Source: a virus. Taken from it: 64,000 bases of DNA. Below the pieces are notes generated by a model. The model saw nothing but the letters and a program-made list of their open reading frames with translations. It was not told the DNA's origin and made no database searches. The first letter of the stretch is position 1, and each line of letters opens with the position of its first letter. The position numbers were made by a program, and so were the translations under genes. Below, piece by piece: positions 11,301 to 21,671 of the stretch. The stretch is from positions 21,966 through 85,965 of the IMG/VR virus record IMGVR_UViG_3300044640_000597; one strand, given 5' to 3'.

Positions 11301-14300
11301 CTCCTCCTCTTCTTCCTCTTCTGCTGCCTGATAGTCAACCTGAATGGTTGTATCATCTGTACCTGTATCCTCATTCATGAAGTCACTACCTGCAAGACTG
11401 TTAAGAATTGCTTCTTCGTCTCCAGGCTCTCCTTCCATGTTGAGGTCTAGTTCTTCTGCTGAAGATACTTCAGTAGCTCCTTCACTCTGTCCTTGACCTC
11501 CTTGTTCCTCATTAGATCCCGTAGGTTCTTGGGCATTTTGTACATCTTGATCAATTGAATCTGATTTTCTAGCTTCATCTAGTTGTTGTAGTTTAGTTAT
11601 TTGATCTTGAATAAGTCCCTGCTCTGTTTTGGCAAGTCTAAGATTCTCTATATATCTTTTTATCAGGTTAGCAGCTGTAGGATTAGTCTCTGCCTCAGCT
11701 TGAAAGTGCTTCAATAATCTCTCATATCTTTTTATTGTGGATTCTAAAGTGTCGAAATTTGCTTTAAGCTTTCCAATTTCACTAGCAAAGTCAACTCCTT
11801 CCTGTCTATTTACTTCTCCAGGCTTAGCATTAGGATCTCCCTCAGTAGGTATCTTCTCTAGCTCCCGATACATCCTTTGAATCTCTTCTAGCTTCTTGGT
11901 ATACTCTTCATGTAGCTCTCTAGCATCAATATAGTTTTGTAACTTATAGAGAGCTGTAAATTTTATATTACTTCTTTTGTAAGCTTGCTCTAGAATTGTT
12001 CTAACTTGTGAGAGCCCATCAAGAAACTTCTGGAGTTCTTTAGCAGCAATCATGTATATCTGAGGAGTAGGCTCTATTCCCTCTAGATCAATTCTATTAT
12101 CTAAAATTTCCTTCCCCTTCTTTAATACATTAAGGATATCAGCAGCTCTACTTTCACTTTCTTCTAGACTAAGATTTATTGTATCAGCTGTTGCTTCAGC
12201 TACATACCCAATCATCATTATCTCTGCAAGCTCATCTACTAACTGAGGATTATCTTCAGCCTTAAACTTGACAACTTGCCCAGCTTCATTAGTAAGAGTA
12301 ATAGATACTACGGGTACTTTTCCATCAGGTGTAAGCTGAGTCATGTCTGCCTGAATAGCATCCATAATGTTTACCTTATTATTTTTATAAGGTATACCAT
12401 TTACTATAAGGTTTCTGTTATCACTTGTAGTAACTCTGATGTTATTGACATAAGTCTTCCCGTTAGGAGTGTTAGTATCAGAGCCCTTCATGTTATTGAT
12501 AGATGCTTCAGCATCTGCCTTAGCCTTCTTCTGCTCTTCAGTAGGAGTACTGTTAACTCTAGCTTCTTTATCAGCTGTTGTCTCTCCTGCTCTGTCTGCT
12601 ATAACTCGTAATAGAGCTGCAGCTTTTTGTGGATCTGCATCTTTAATCTCATCGATGCCTGCTATCAAATCTTTTAAATGTGCATCAGTAAGTATGTTAA
12701 AGTTCTCTGCATACTTATCTTCTACTTCCTTAAGCTCTTGATACTTCTTCAAAAGCTTTTCACGTAACTCAGGACTTAGAGAGTCATTGTTTATGAAGTG
12801 CTCAAGATCCAAAGTTGATCTAGCTTCATCTATTGTTACAGATGCTTCTTTGTTATCGTTTGTAATCTTGGCTTCTGCTTGAGCACTCTGTCTAGCAAGC
12901 ATTTCGATATCCCTTCTCTCTGGGGATGTAACCAGTTCTTCAAATGCAGCAATAGATTCCTCTCTCATTTGAAGTCCAGTAAACAAGTTCTGCAACTCGT
13001 TATTAAACTTCATTTTATCTATAGGGTTAAGAGTGTCAGCATACCTGATGGCTTTCTCCATCCTGCTGATCATCTTATTATCATCATCATCTTCCTTTTT
13101 CTTTCTCTGTCCTTCAGGAGATTGCTCTTCAGCTTTAGCTTTAGCCTTTGCCTCTTCTGATGCAGTATCACTAAGTGTAGTACTTACTACAGATCTTGGG
13201 AATTGAATCTCTCCTGTTGGGGACACAGTAATCTTATTCTTTTTTACAAGAGCAAGAAGGTCGTCTTTATTAATATTAGCAAAAGAGTCTGGTCCTTCTG
13301 GGGAAAGTCTTCTGAGCTCATCTATACTTTTATTGATTTCCTCATCTCGAGTATCAATGCTAACCATATGACCCATAAGAATATTCTTAAGTCTCTGGTT
13401 ATATAGTCTGTGTGTAGCATCAGCCTGCTTTCTTTCTTTACCCTGCAGCAGACCTGGTAATCCTGATTTGTTAGGATTAACTTGCTGTACAATATCATCT
13501 AAGTCTTTACTTAATTTAGATGCTTTTTTGTATTCTTCTCTGAGGTCTTGAATTACCTGCACATGGCTCTTACCTCCACTTTGCTCAGAGAATGTACTCT
13601 TTAGTGTTCCATCCTGTGTCTTTGTAGTATCATAGCCAGTACGTTTCATGAACTCTTCTTCTGACATCTTTTCAAGATCGTCGAATTCTTCAAGTCCAAG
13701 ATCCTCTGCATCTAATCTCTGCAGTTTGTTTGCTCTTTGAGCAATCAACTGTTTTCTTAATTCATTAGCAAGTTTATAGTTACCAACGTCATTAGCAGCT
13801 GCAATTGCTGCCCCAGTACGTAGTATCTCCTGATTCATTTCTGCATCTGCAGCTAGATTCATGAATGTAGGACTGTTCTTAATAGCTAATAACTGTTCAG
13901 TATTAGCTGCCATGTTCTTTCTCTTAGAAGCTTCTGCCCCGAACGTAGTACTAGTAGCCCCCATACCACCACCAATGAGTGCTCCTAGAAGCATGCTTTC
14001 CATACCATCAGCACTTCCAAAGGTTTCACTCATCCCCTTACTGAAAGCTTGTATAAAGTCTCCACTTCCAGTATCAAACTTATTCTTAAAGTACTCACCT
14101 GCCCCAACACCAATTGCATACTGTGCTCCTTCCTGGAATGATTCATTAAGAGCATTCTTGTATATCGGACTGGTAAACTTATTAACCTTTTGAAGAGTTT
14201 TGCCAAATGCTGTATTAGGGGTTTTAAGAATGTACTTACCTTCTTTCTTAACTATATCTTCTGTGAGATCCTCCCCAATTTTAAATCCTGCAAGTTTCTT

Positions 14301-15377
14301 TGATCCACCGATCATGCTCGCAAACGTGAACAAGTTTGTAGGCATGAGTATCCCCATATTAAGAGCAAACGTAGAATTCTCTACAGCCCTTGCACTGCTT
14401 AGGATTGCTTCCCTTTCTTCAGAAGTCATGTCCTGTTGAACAGACTTACCAGGATTATCTTCCTCCCACTCGTCAAATTTCTCTTGTATGAATTGCTTTG
14501 ACTTCTCTCTAGCTTCCACAGATGACTCAGCAAGAGACATCATAGCTCCTACTTCAAGGTGTTTAACAGCATTAAGACCCCTAGCTATTTTAGCAGTTCT
14601 AGAAACATCATCAGCCAGCTTAGTTCCAGTCTTAATCATCTTAGAAGCTTCATATATCTTCTTAAGCTTTTCACCTGTTGTTGCTACTTTAGCTACTGAT
14701 GCTGCCTCCCCCATAGTGGCAATACCTTTGCCAGCTGCACCTATTCCCTTTGCTATCAGTCCCTCTCCACCAGTTAGCCACACAGTTGCAAGAGAACCTA
14801 ATGAATATCCTAATCCATTAGCAAACTTATCAGTCCAGAAGTTAGCTGTCCCTAAAGATGCAAGGACACTACGGTCTGGATCCATTTCTTTCTGAGTGTA
14901 GTAGTGTGGAAGGTTTTCAGCCATCCACTCATTCATCTCATCTACCGATCTACCTACAGCATTGTCTGCATATGTACCACCAGTAGCTAGAGATGCTAAG
15001 CCAGATACTACCCCAATGGTATTCTCTGCAATAGCACCACCCATTGTGGTTCCCATTTTGAGAAGTCCTCTGCCTATCTTCTCTCCAACACCTTGGTTCT
15101 TTGCACGGATCTCATTCCAGTCTTCACCAAATGGATTATAGCCTATATCATAGTTAGCATAATTTGCAAGAGAATCGCTATATCTATTAGTAACATTTAT
15201 TGTACTAGAGGCCTGCTCCAGTCCAGACATAAATTTGTCTGGGGCAACTTTATATTCTAGAGGCTTCCCAGCATTAATCTGAGCTTGCTTGATATAAGGA
15301 TTATCAGAATCTACAGCTTCTTTAGTAAGACCTGAGTTTTTAGCAATCTGTGCTAGGTATGGGTTTTCTTCAGCCAT
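8343..15377 (-). CDS. Giant ejected-type virion protein with PD-(D/E)XK nuclease motif
   Basis: A protein of 2344 residues. The first 500 hold several Gly/Ala-rich hydrophobic stretches (about 105-135, 190-235 and 470-490) of the kind seen in ejected proteins that cross membranes. Long charged coiled-coil regions follow, with very acidic low-complexity segments near 1350-1370 and 1900-1960. Near the C-terminus a RecB/Cas4-like nuclease pattern is visible: NTVHD around 2032-2037, GKFDIL with Asp2102, YDIKTG with Asp2121 and Lys2123, and HGTQLSMYAY with Gln2156. The tail is Lys/Ala/Ser-rich. It lies between the RNA polymerase and other probable cargo proteins, so co-packaging is likely. The nuclease may act on host DNA or on entering DNA; neither is shown by sequence. 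Confidence 0.8.
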   Translation of the reverse strand: MAEENPYLAQIAKNSGLTKEAVDSDNPYIKQAQINAGKPLEYKVAPDKFMSGLEQASSTINVTNRYSDSLANYANYDIGYNPFGEDWNEIRAKNQGVGEKIGRGLLKMGTTMGGAIAENTIGVVSGLASLATGGTYADNAVGRSVDEMNEWMAENLPHYYTQKEMDPDRSVLASLGTANFWTDKFANGLGYSLGSLATVWLTGGEGLIAKGIGAAGKGIATMGEAASVAKVATTGEKLKKIYEASKMIKTGTKLADDVSRTAKIARGLNAVKHLEVGAMMSLAESSVEAREKSKQFIQEKFDEWEEDNPGKSVQQDMTSEEREAILSSARAVENSTFALNMGILMPTNLFTFASMIGGSKKLAGFKIGEDLTEDIVKKEGKYILKTPNTAFGKTLQKVNKFTSPIYKNALNESFQEGAQYAIGVGAGEYFKNKFDTGSGDFIQAFSKGMSETFGSADGMESMLLGALIGGGMGATSTTFGAEASKRKNMAANTEQLLAIKNSPTFMNLAADAEMNQEILRTGAAIAAANDVGNYKLANELRKQLIAQRANKLQRLDAEDLGLEEFDDLEKMSEEEFMKRTGYDTTKTQDGTLKSTFSEQSGGKSHVQVIQDLREEYKKASKLSKDLDDIVQQVNPNKSGLPGLLQGKERKQADATHRLYNQRLKNILMGHMVSIDTRDEEINKSIDELRRLSPEGPDSFANINKDDLLALVKKNKITVSPTGEIQFPRSVVSTTLSDTASEEAKAKAKAEEQSPEGQRKKKEDDDDNKMISRMEKAIRYADTLNPIDKMKFNNELQNLFTGLQMREESIAAFEELVTSPERRDIEMLARQSAQAEAKITNDNKEASVTIDEARSTLDLEHFINNDSLSPELREKLLKKYQELKEVEDKYAENFNILTDAHLKDLIAGIDEIKDADPQKAAALLRVIADRAGETTADKEARVNSTPTEEQKKAKADAEASINNMKGSDTNTPNGKTYVNNIRVTTSDNRNLIVNGIPYKNNKVNIMDAIQADMTQLTPDGKVPVVSITLTNEAGQVVKFKAEDNPQLVDELAEIMMIGYVAEATADTINLSLEESESRAADILNVLKKGKEILDNRIDLEGIEPTPQIYMIAAKELQKFLDGLSQVRTILEQAYKRSNIKFTALYKLQNYIDARELHEEYTKKLEEIQRMYRELEKIPTEGDPNAKPGEVNRQEGVDFASEIGKLKANFDTLESTIKRYERLLKHFQAEAETNPTAANLIKRYIENLRLAKTEQGLIQDQITKLQQLDEARKSDSIDQDVQNAQEPTGSNEEQGGQGQSEGATEVSSAEELDLNMEGEPGDEEAILNSLAGSDFMNEDTGTDDTTIQVDYQAAEEEEEEEYEDEDSFTPETPKETVEEEKANTAEYAGEIDARLVKNEYRTTDNFDNVIVSSDGTPLINEDYYGNGIPKGQPGSKLGIKQLDSNGDLIKIFPELLSSSLLSPNDTEIFFDVRTDTKFWNENKDGIPAGDHWKTVPIFVAIKQANGKYKRVGLLESFNPNKETEFNQSRKDIYENFLKGKRVTSTIAGKRYNTENIANAVTVDGEPFFYNPFKDGAMPTLMISSIERESGLPRFQLALVGDNITEKDVIPTITSYDSELGKVAMLVRTPIGGFRHLFLTTKRITKGGLEAAKLAILQGRSGMLNELIGFNKVAKAAVNLEKTDMLFSDALERTDVNGDTTITNVYTFYHPQAESYIRISSAELAKALSNQTFEFSFVKAEIGEKGGVDFNPDPDKKGLYKIKEVYNGVVDAFEKAVLQRRHQVSAANLQSNQAFESPYIDPETGKGKMYNSYTEYLADPNAIPDIDSDGQSHTGILGSDMFLNQDGSPYFDVGITYGPLLVEGKPLYDNNSTASPQSAKAKLDPKEFEESDEHSNDDDDQEQVDENLFDTMMGDTIEETPQDETTGSTTSFEDLAKSRGTKTQEKKEEDEFEEPKVAEMDEEDRGLNDPLVNRLIDIKENEFKGMFEDPATKEETHYKIQPKGETEPKKFQRITSISSEPFNGTKEVKQASSRAGNTVHDIVESVLMGKTDYTRGDKMSRVAFLELINQIGDIRRLIKSKGETVIATEMIVYTDSYGDYAGKFDILVKRKDKQGVGPQYYIYDIKTGSEGGLANYEKGYTDPQTKKVSKSKRDQHGTQLSMYAYSLVGVGKLKPANIAGASVLYLPIRYNTEGYIEKVSGMAEKKFTLSYNIKELLKGEVSFELKKTVSSSDPSINNAGKKKASTKATTKSAAPKGKEVDKEEKGVKKQGKVTKESLASDLLNAGESKGGPAAGVDKQLADLKKSITKSGGMDDTMFIQIVKDTFGITLTEEESDKLQNNVLEGIC

Positions 15378-15397
15378 GCGTTGGTTCTATTCTAAAT

Positions 15398-17695
15398 TTA
15401 AAAGCCTGTTACAAGTCCACTACCAATAAGTCCTTTAATAGCAGGTTCATCTAAGTTATGTTTTGTAGCTGTACCTTTTTCTTTATCAGTTTTTAGGTAA
15501 GGAGTACCATCTGGATACGTGATTGAAATATACGGAGAGTCGTCCCCTCTACTATAGATATTAACCAACACTCTCTCCCCATTAATTTTAATAGTCTCTA
15601 GAGTTCTAGCTATTCCAGGTTGCATTGATCTTTGTTGCATAACTAGAGTACCAAATCTTACTTCAGGATTATTGATAGCGGCATTCAATCCTTCATTCTT
15701 AATTTGATTTCCATCGTATACAGCAGTCATTACTGTTGCCGTATCTCCTTCACCTTTAACTAGATTGAGCTTCCATGAATTGTTTCCTACTCTCCAACCA
15801 GACTCTTTAATTTTATATCCTGCTAGTTCTGGAGAGTTTCCATTAAGTTGTTTAACAGTACCATCTGGCATCATGACTGTTACAATTTCTTCTGGCATCA
15901 CTGGTCTTCCATCTTTACCACCAAAGAAATCTTTTACTGCATTAGTAGTTGCAATATCTGTCTTCTTACCCATACCAGTCTCAATCAATCCCATATTGTA
16001 TGCAGCAGACTCTTTAATCTCTGCATATTTAGTATTGACTTTAGTTTCGAGCTTTTCTCTAAATACTTCTGCAACATTAGTTGTCCCTCTTTGATACTGA
16101 GTAACAGGCCTGTCATATGCCATATTAATCTCTGCACCTCTGTAGTCTGTGGGGGCATTTACTCCTGCATCTCCATATGCACTTACGTATTGTGCAAGAG
16201 CTCCTTGACCATATTGCTTATCAAAAGCTGATTGGAAATTCATATAATCCTGATCACCCGTGTTGTCAAATATTCTTTGGATTTCTGTATAGAGATCTCC
16301 AGTAGTATAGCTAGGGAACATAGCTTTAACTACTCCTGTTATTTTACTATCAACAGCATCAAGATCGGCCATGCTTACAGCTGAGTCAGCAGCTTCTTTA
16401 AGTTGGCTTTGTACTCTAGACTTTTCATTAACAAGAGTATTAAGTGTCATGTTCAGATTACTCTTAACCTCATCAGAGTATTCTGGATGGTCTGCTAATT
16501 CTTTAGTAAGGTTTGCAATCTTTTCATCAGTTGTAGCAAGATACTGCATCTTACTCTTATGGTCAATACCAGATACATCCATATCAGCTCTAACCATATC
16601 GTAGTTATAAAGTGCAACCATTGATGATGCTCCACCTCCACCACTACCACTTCCATCTCCTCCAGCACCAGTAATTCCAGACTCTTCCTTGTAAGTGAAG
16701 AGACCAGCTTTCTTCATTGCATATTCTTCTACTGGGCTAAGTATCTCTGATCTATAACTTTCTCTCATCAAATCACTAGCAAGTGCTGGGTCTTTCATAG
16801 CAGCATCTATCTTAGCACTAGCATCTGTAAGAGCAGTTATAGCAGTTTGGTATTGAGCTTTCTTTGCCTCATCAGTTTCTAATCCAGCTTGAGTTTTTAA
16901 CTCAGCCATCCTATCTTGATACTGCTGTTTTTGAGCTGCAAGAATTACAGGGGTCTGCCCACTCTTATCAGCTTCATAAGTTTTCATATCTGCCATCTGA
17001 GTAAGATAAGCAGCTACATCAGGCTCTTGAATTACAGCATTGTATACCTGCATTACATCTGCTTCTGGTATCTCTTCTGTATATTCCCCTACTTTACGTT
17101 TGTATGTTCCGTTCTCATCTGTAACTACACTACCCTCTTCATAGCCTCTCTTCTTCATTTGAAGAATCTCAAGCCTTTTAGCAACGAGATCCATTATCTT
17201 AGGATCTCTAACAATGGTAGGAGCTGTGAACATTGTTCCACCCTTTACTCTTCCAGTGGCAGGATCTATCTCGTATCCTTTATATCCTTTAGTAATGTAA
17301 GATGCAGCTTTGTTGTACTGTTCAGAGTTAATGTCTCCCTTTTTATACTGCTCATCAATGCTAGTAAGGGCTGCCTGGTATCTTTCGTAGTTTTCTTTTA
17401 TCGGGGAATAAGCTGTAGCAAACTCCTTAGATGCTCTATGAACAGCAAAGCCTAGGTTCTCATAGTCCCCTCTTGTAGATAGACTCTCTAGGGTAGTGTT
17501 AATCTGCTGTTGAAGCTCGTTCTTTTTTTTAACATCGTTCTCAAAAGGAAGAGCAGCTTTCATCTGATCAACAGCTAAAGCTAACTCATCGTTAGCTTTA
17601 AAATTTTCTACAAACCTATTACGTAAAGTCTCAGATATTTTTACTGATTGAGGATCTACGTAAGTACTTACATATTCATTAAATTTGTACGGCAT
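15398..17695 (-). CDS. Large coiled-coil virion (cargo-type) protein
   Basis: This 765-residue protein is mostly charged helix. The N-terminal 300 residues look like continuous coiled coil, a flexible glycine/serine linker lies near 340-360, and the C-terminal 250 residues are mixed alpha/beta. No enzyme motif was found. It lies 6 bp downstream of the 1319-residue protein and 20 bp upstream of the 2344-residue one, within the block of giant virion proteins. By position it corresponds to the internal or cargo proteins that crAss-like phages package with the RNA polymerase. That is a positional inference; the sequence itself only shows a long helical protein without signal peptide or membrane segment. 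Confidence 0.6.
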   Translation of the reverse strand: MPYKFNEYVSTYVDPQSVKISETLRNRFVENFKANDELALAVDQMKAALPFENDVKKKNELQQQINTTLESLSTRGDYENLGFAVHRASKEFATAYSPIKENYERYQAALTSIDEQYKKGDINSEQYNKAASYITKGYKGYEIDPATGRVKGGTMFTAPTIVRDPKIMDLVAKRLEILQMKKRGYEEGSVVTDENGTYKRKVGEYTEEIPEADVMQVYNAVIQEPDVAAYLTQMADMKTYEADKSGQTPVILAAQKQQYQDRMAELKTQAGLETDEAKKAQYQTAITALTDASAKIDAAMKDPALASDLMRESYRSEILSPVEEYAMKKAGLFTYKEESGITGAGGDGSGSGGGGASSMVALYNYDMVRADMDVSGIDHKSKMQYLATTDEKIANLTKELADHPEYSDEVKSNLNMTLNTLVNEKSRVQSQLKEAADSAVSMADLDAVDSKITGVVKAMFPSYTTGDLYTEIQRIFDNTGDQDYMNFQSAFDKQYGQGALAQYVSAYGDAGVNAPTDYRGAEINMAYDRPVTQYQRGTTNVAEVFREKLETKVNTKYAEIKESAAYNMGLIETGMGKKTDIATTNAVKDFFGGKDGRPVMPEEIVTVMMPDGTVKQLNGNSPELAGYKIKESGWRVGNNSWKLNLVKGEGDTATVMTAVYDGNQIKNEGLNAAINNPEVRFGTLVMQQRSMQPGIARTLETIKINGERVLVNIYSRGDDSPYISITYPDGTPYLKTDKEKGTATKHNLDEPAIKGLIGSGLVTGF

Positions 17696-17700
17696 ACCTA

Positions 17701-20700
17701 CTAGATATTAAATGTTTTTTTACCTTTTGACAATTGACCTAAACGAGAAGTATACTTTCTAGTTGCTCTAAGTCCTCCAGTTTTTTTAGCAGTACCTATA
17801 TACTGATTATACTGCTCAGCTGCATAGTCCTTAAGTTCTTTATCTGTTTTACCATAGAACTGAGAGTCTTTGTCTTTAGCTTGTTTCTTCAAGTCTTCGT
17901 AATACTGGAATCGTTGGTAAGAACCAGCATCATCCATAGCTTTAGCTAATCTCTCCTGAGCCTTATAAGACCTGTCATCTTTATATATGCCAGCTATTCT
18001 TCCTGCTGCAGTGTCTAGTGCTCCTACAATTTCTTCTCTCTTATATCTCTTTTCATCAATCTTTAGCTTAGCTTCTTGTATACCAGTTTCAAGATTAGCT
18101 TGGTTAACTGCAAGTTGATTTTGCACATTAGCCATGTTAGCTCTTTGAGCCATCTCTGCATTAGCCATAGATGCTTGCATTCCAAGTTTTGCTTCTTCTC
18201 CAGCTAACTCTCTGTTAGCTCGTTGTTCCTGGTTGGCGATATCAAGAGATTGCTGATTTTGTTTTGAGTTAGCAGCTAGCATAGCGGCTATACCTCCAGG
18301 ACCAGCATTAGTATTTTGAATTGCATTTTTAATAGCAACTGTATTTCTTTCAGAAGCTGCTCTTTCAGCATTCATATTAACTCTAGGTAAGATAGCACCT
18401 TTAACACTGGTGGCTCCAACATTACCTGCTCCTTTCATTCTCTCAAGCTTACCCTCAGTCTTGTAACCTTTAAATAATGCGTATCCTACAGGAAGAAGTT
18501 GACCTAACCCTGCAAGTAGAGCACCATTAATATTTCTATTTCTTGGGGGTACTACTTTCTTCTCAGTTTTTTTGAGTCCAGTGTCTTTTGTAAGATCAGC
18601 TTCTACTGTTTTCTTAGTAGGTAGCAATCCAGCTTCTTTACTCTTGATTGGCTCAATAGTCTCACGGTATGGGAATGGTCCTTCTGTTCCTGGGTCTACT
18701 GCTGTACCATCTGCAGCTGGAGTTACAGTAAATGGAGTTGGAGTAAATCCAACAGCTTTTTGAGCAGTAGTATCTGGTGCACCTATATTAAACTGCTTGA
18801 ACATTTGGTTATCTATCGAAGGAGTTTTATTCAACCCAATTGTTCTTCCTTCTACATTGATGTAATTAGGATCAGTGTAGAATGGAGGTTGTCTTACCAG
18901 TCCAGTTTCTGTTTGTGGTCCAACTTTAACTGGAACTGTTGGTTTTGCAGGACCAATGTTGCCAGTGAATCTTCCTACTTCTGTACTAGGTTTAGGTGGC
19001 TCCAATCTTAGTGGACCTCTACCAGCCATGCTAGGTGTAGGGGCGGCTGGTCTTGCAGCTGCTGTATTTGGAGCAGTTGCTGTTCCTGCAAATCCTTCCC
19101 AAGCTCCTCCTATGGCACCTACTAATCCACTAGCTCCACTAGAAATAGCTCTACCGATACCTAATAAGGCATAGTCAATAGGACTCATAGTAGATTCGGC
19201 AGTACCAGGTGCTCTCATCTGAGCATTATATTGAGCTTCAGTTAATGTTCTTCCATCAGCTGTGGTAAACATTTTTTCACCTTTAGACTGTGGAATACTT
19301 GCAGGTTTACCATCATCAGGTGCTACCCCAGGTATTCCTAATTTACCAGATTGGTAATAAGTCTGCAATCTAGCTTGAGAAGTATCAGCATGCTCATTCC
19401 ACTTATTAGTTTCCCAAAGCTGCTTTTCATTTGTAGCAACTTCTACTGCCTTTTGAGCTATCTGTGGATTCTTAGGTCTTAGTACCACAAAGTATCCACT
19501 GTCTGCTAGAATTCCATCTTTTAAAGACTTGCTTCTCTCAGCTACTGTATCAGGAGTATCTGGATTAACATTGTCAGGATCTACGTTACCCCCAATAGCG
19601 TAAACTTTATCTCCGTCTATCTTAGTTACAATGTCTCCATGTGAGAAACCAGAATAAGAATCTTGGCCAAACTTCTGTTTGTTTCCAGATCTGTTGTTTA
19701 CAATAATGTCTCCAGGTTGAAGTTTTGTACTAGCAGGATCTAATTCCTCCCAGTCATCTCTACCTTTTAAGCCAGTTGCATATCCAGTATGTGTTGGGCT
19801 TTTAGGGAAGTTAGGATCTGCATTACTATATACATAGGATATAAATGCCGAACTCCAAGGAGTACTGTCAATGTAGTTTAAAGATTTTGGGGGCAGTTGT
19901 TTTTTACCACCTTTTTCATATTCTCTAACCATACCACTATTAGTAGTACGTTTGCCAGGAGCTGCAGATTGCTGGCTAGATGGAGCATTAGCAGCAGCTT
20001 GATTAACATCTCTAAGTGTTACGTTAGCTGCATCCATGTTAGATTGAGCCATAGCTGATTGTTCTGGTCCAGCCATTTTGTATTGATGAATGCCACCGTA
20101 CTTAGCTATCTGCTCAGGACCTCTATCTTTTTCTCCTTTTTTATTAGCTACAGCTTCTTGCATTTTAGCAAGATCTTGTATTTGCTTCTGGCTTCCACCA
20201 GCTTTTAAAATTTCTTTGTGTCTTCTAGCAAAGGACTTACCACCTAGTTTAAGATAAGATGAGAAGAAGTAATCATTTGGCTTACCACCATTCATCATTA
20301 CTTTATCCATAGTCTCACCACCTTCTACTTCAGTCTGTGGATCAATCTTAATTCCTCCCTCAGAGTGTTTCTTGCCTACAAACTCTACTGCATCAGAACC
20401 TTCGATAGGAACAACTTTCCCCCCTGGAACTCTAACTCCACCAGTCTCTGCATAGAAAGAATTGGTAGGCTGCATGTTCATATTGGTTGATGTATTATAC
20501 CCAAACCCAGTTTGCATACCAGTAAGCCTAGAGTTAGTAAATGCAGTATTATAATTTCTAGCTGCTTGCTGAGCTTGATCTGCAAGTTTAGCTTTACGTA
20601 TTCTTTCTTCTTCTGCAAGTCTAGAGTTTTCAGCAGCATACTCTTCAGAATACTTCTTCATCTCTTTATTCTCTTTCATACCCTTAACTAGACCTACACC

Positions 20701-21660
20701 AAATCCTGCTAATCCTCCAGCAATACCACCTACTACGTTTCCTACTCCAGGTAAGATAGTACCAGCGGTAGATCCCATCCCAAATCCAGTACCTGCACTT
20801 TTAAGTGCATCTCCAAACATATTTTGTCTTCCTTCTTTTTTATCAAACTTAGTTGGGTCAGTGTCCATCTTTCTTTGTACAAGCATTCCTGCTCCTGTTA
20901 ATCCCAATCCAATTCCAGCTGAAGCTAAGCCAGACATGTTAGCTGCCATCAATCCAGTATTAGCAGCAGTGCTTGCTCCTGTTGCAGCTGCACTTCCTAC
21001 ACCAGCTCCTACATTAGCCCCTGTGTTAGCAGCTTGAGGCAATACTACAGCACCTGTATCATCAATCATACTACTAGCTACTCTAGCAGCCTCCATTCCA
21101 GACCCTCTAGCTGCTTGTGCGGTTATTGTTGGGGCTATTCCCTGTGCTACTGTATTTGCTGCACTACCAGAAGCTGCATTTGCCACACTATTTACAGCGG
21201 CAAGTCCTCTGACTGCAGGATTATTAGATCCTTGCTTAACTAGTTGGCTGGCGGCCTCCCCAGTTTCTTTAGCAGCTTTAGCTGCAGCTATTTCTGCCAA
21301 TTTTTGTTTACCCACACTCAAAGCTTCATCCCCAGCTGCCTTTGCAAGCTCTTGAGTGTAAGCTTGAGTTTCTTGTTTCTTTGCTTCTTCTGTTTGAGTA
21401 ATAGCATCTTTCTTAGCTTGCTCTCTTTCTTTAGCAGCTTGTTCAGCTGCGTTATTAGATACAGTAGCATACTCACCAAACCTATTAGCTTGGTCATAGT
21501 AATATCTTCTTTGCTGCTCAGCTTGTTTGGCAAAAGTCTCACCTGCGTAGTAAGGATTCTCTACTTGATTGTACATAGAGAGATTAGATCCAGCAAACTG
21601 ATACTTTTTAAGTAGCGGTTTAGGTGCTGATTTAGATTTAGTTATGGATTTTTTAGCCAT
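17701..21660 (-). CDS. Internal virion protein with DUF2272-like peptidoglycan hydrolase domain
   Basis: A 1319-residue protein. It opens with a basic tail containing KKYQFAG, then Ala/Gln-rich coiled coil and Gly/Ala-rich hydrophobic patches (about 225-320). A segment near 405-535 (PGGKVVPIEG, then KKHSEGGIKIDP and EVEGGE) resembles a segment I recall from structural proteins of related phages. Residues about 590-715 fit a DUF2272/NlpC-like hydrolase: PWSSAFISYV at 601, H624, PGDIIV at 649, SHGDIV with His674, and IGGNV at 689. A Pro/Thr-rich linker and a helical C-terminus follow, ending in a basic tail. The likely role is local cell-wall digestion during DNA entry. The usual catalytic Cys is replaced by Ser603/Ser604, as I recall for DUF2272, so activity is uncertain. 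Confidence 0.72.
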   Translation of the reverse strand: MAKKSITKSKSAPKPLLKKYQFAGSNLSMYNQVENPYYAGETFAKQAEQQRRYYYDQANRFGEYATVSNNAAEQAAKEREQAKKDAITQTEEAKKQETQAYTQELAKAAGDEALSVGKQKLAEIAAAKAAKETGEAASQLVKQGSNNPAVRGLAAVNSVANAASGSAANTVAQGIAPTITAQAARGSGMEAARVASSMIDDTGAVVLPQAANTGANVGAGVGSAAATGASTAANTGLMAANMSGLASAGIGLGLTGAGMLVQRKMDTDPTKFDKKEGRQNMFGDALKSAGTGFGMGSTAGTILPGVGNVVGGIAGGLAGFGVGLVKGMKENKEMKKYSEEYAAENSRLAEEERIRKAKLADQAQQAARNYNTAFTNSRLTGMQTGFGYNTSTNMNMQPTNSFYAETGGVRVPGGKVVPIEGSDAVEFVGKKHSEGGIKIDPQTEVEGGETMDKVMMNGGKPNDYFFSSYLKLGGKSFARRHKEILKAGGSQKQIQDLAKMQEAVANKKGEKDRGPEQIAKYGGIHQYKMAGPEQSAMAQSNMDAANVTLRDVNQAAANAPSSQQSAAPGKRTTNSGMVREYEKGGKKQLPPKSLNYIDSTPWSSAFISYVYSNADPNFPKSPTHTGYATGLKGRDDWEELDPASTKLQPGDIIVNNRSGNKQKFGQDSYSGFSHGDIVTKIDGDKVYAIGGNVDPDNVNPDTPDTVAERSKSLKDGILADSGYFVVLRPKNPQIAQKAVEVATNEKQLWETNKWNEHADTSQARLQTYYQSGKLGIPGVAPDDGKPASIPQSKGEKMFTTADGRTLTEAQYNAQMRAPGTAESTMSPIDYALLGIGRAISSGASGLVGAIGGAWEGFAGTATAPNTAAARPAAPTPSMAGRGPLRLEPPKPSTEVGRFTGNIGPAKPTVPVKVGPQTETGLVRQPPFYTDPNYINVEGRTIGLNKTPSIDNQMFKQFNIGAPDTTAQKAVGFTPTPFTVTPAADGTAVDPGTEGPFPYRETIEPIKSKEAGLLPTKKTVEADLTKDTGLKKTEKKVVPPRNRNINGALLAGLGQLLPVGYALFKGYKTEGKLERMKGAGNVGATSVKGAILPRVNMNAERAASERNTVAIKNAIQNTNAGPGGIAAMLAANSKQNQQSLDIANQEQRANRELAGEEAKLGMQASMANAEMAQRANMANVQNQLAVNQANLETGIQEAKLKIDEKRYKREEIVGALDTAAGRIAGIYKDDRSYKAQERLAKAMDDAGSYQRFQYYEDLKKQAKDKDSQFYGKTDKELKDYAAEQYNQYIGTAKKTGGLRATRKYTSRLGQLSKGKKTFNI

Positions 21661-21671
21661 TTAGTTAAAGG

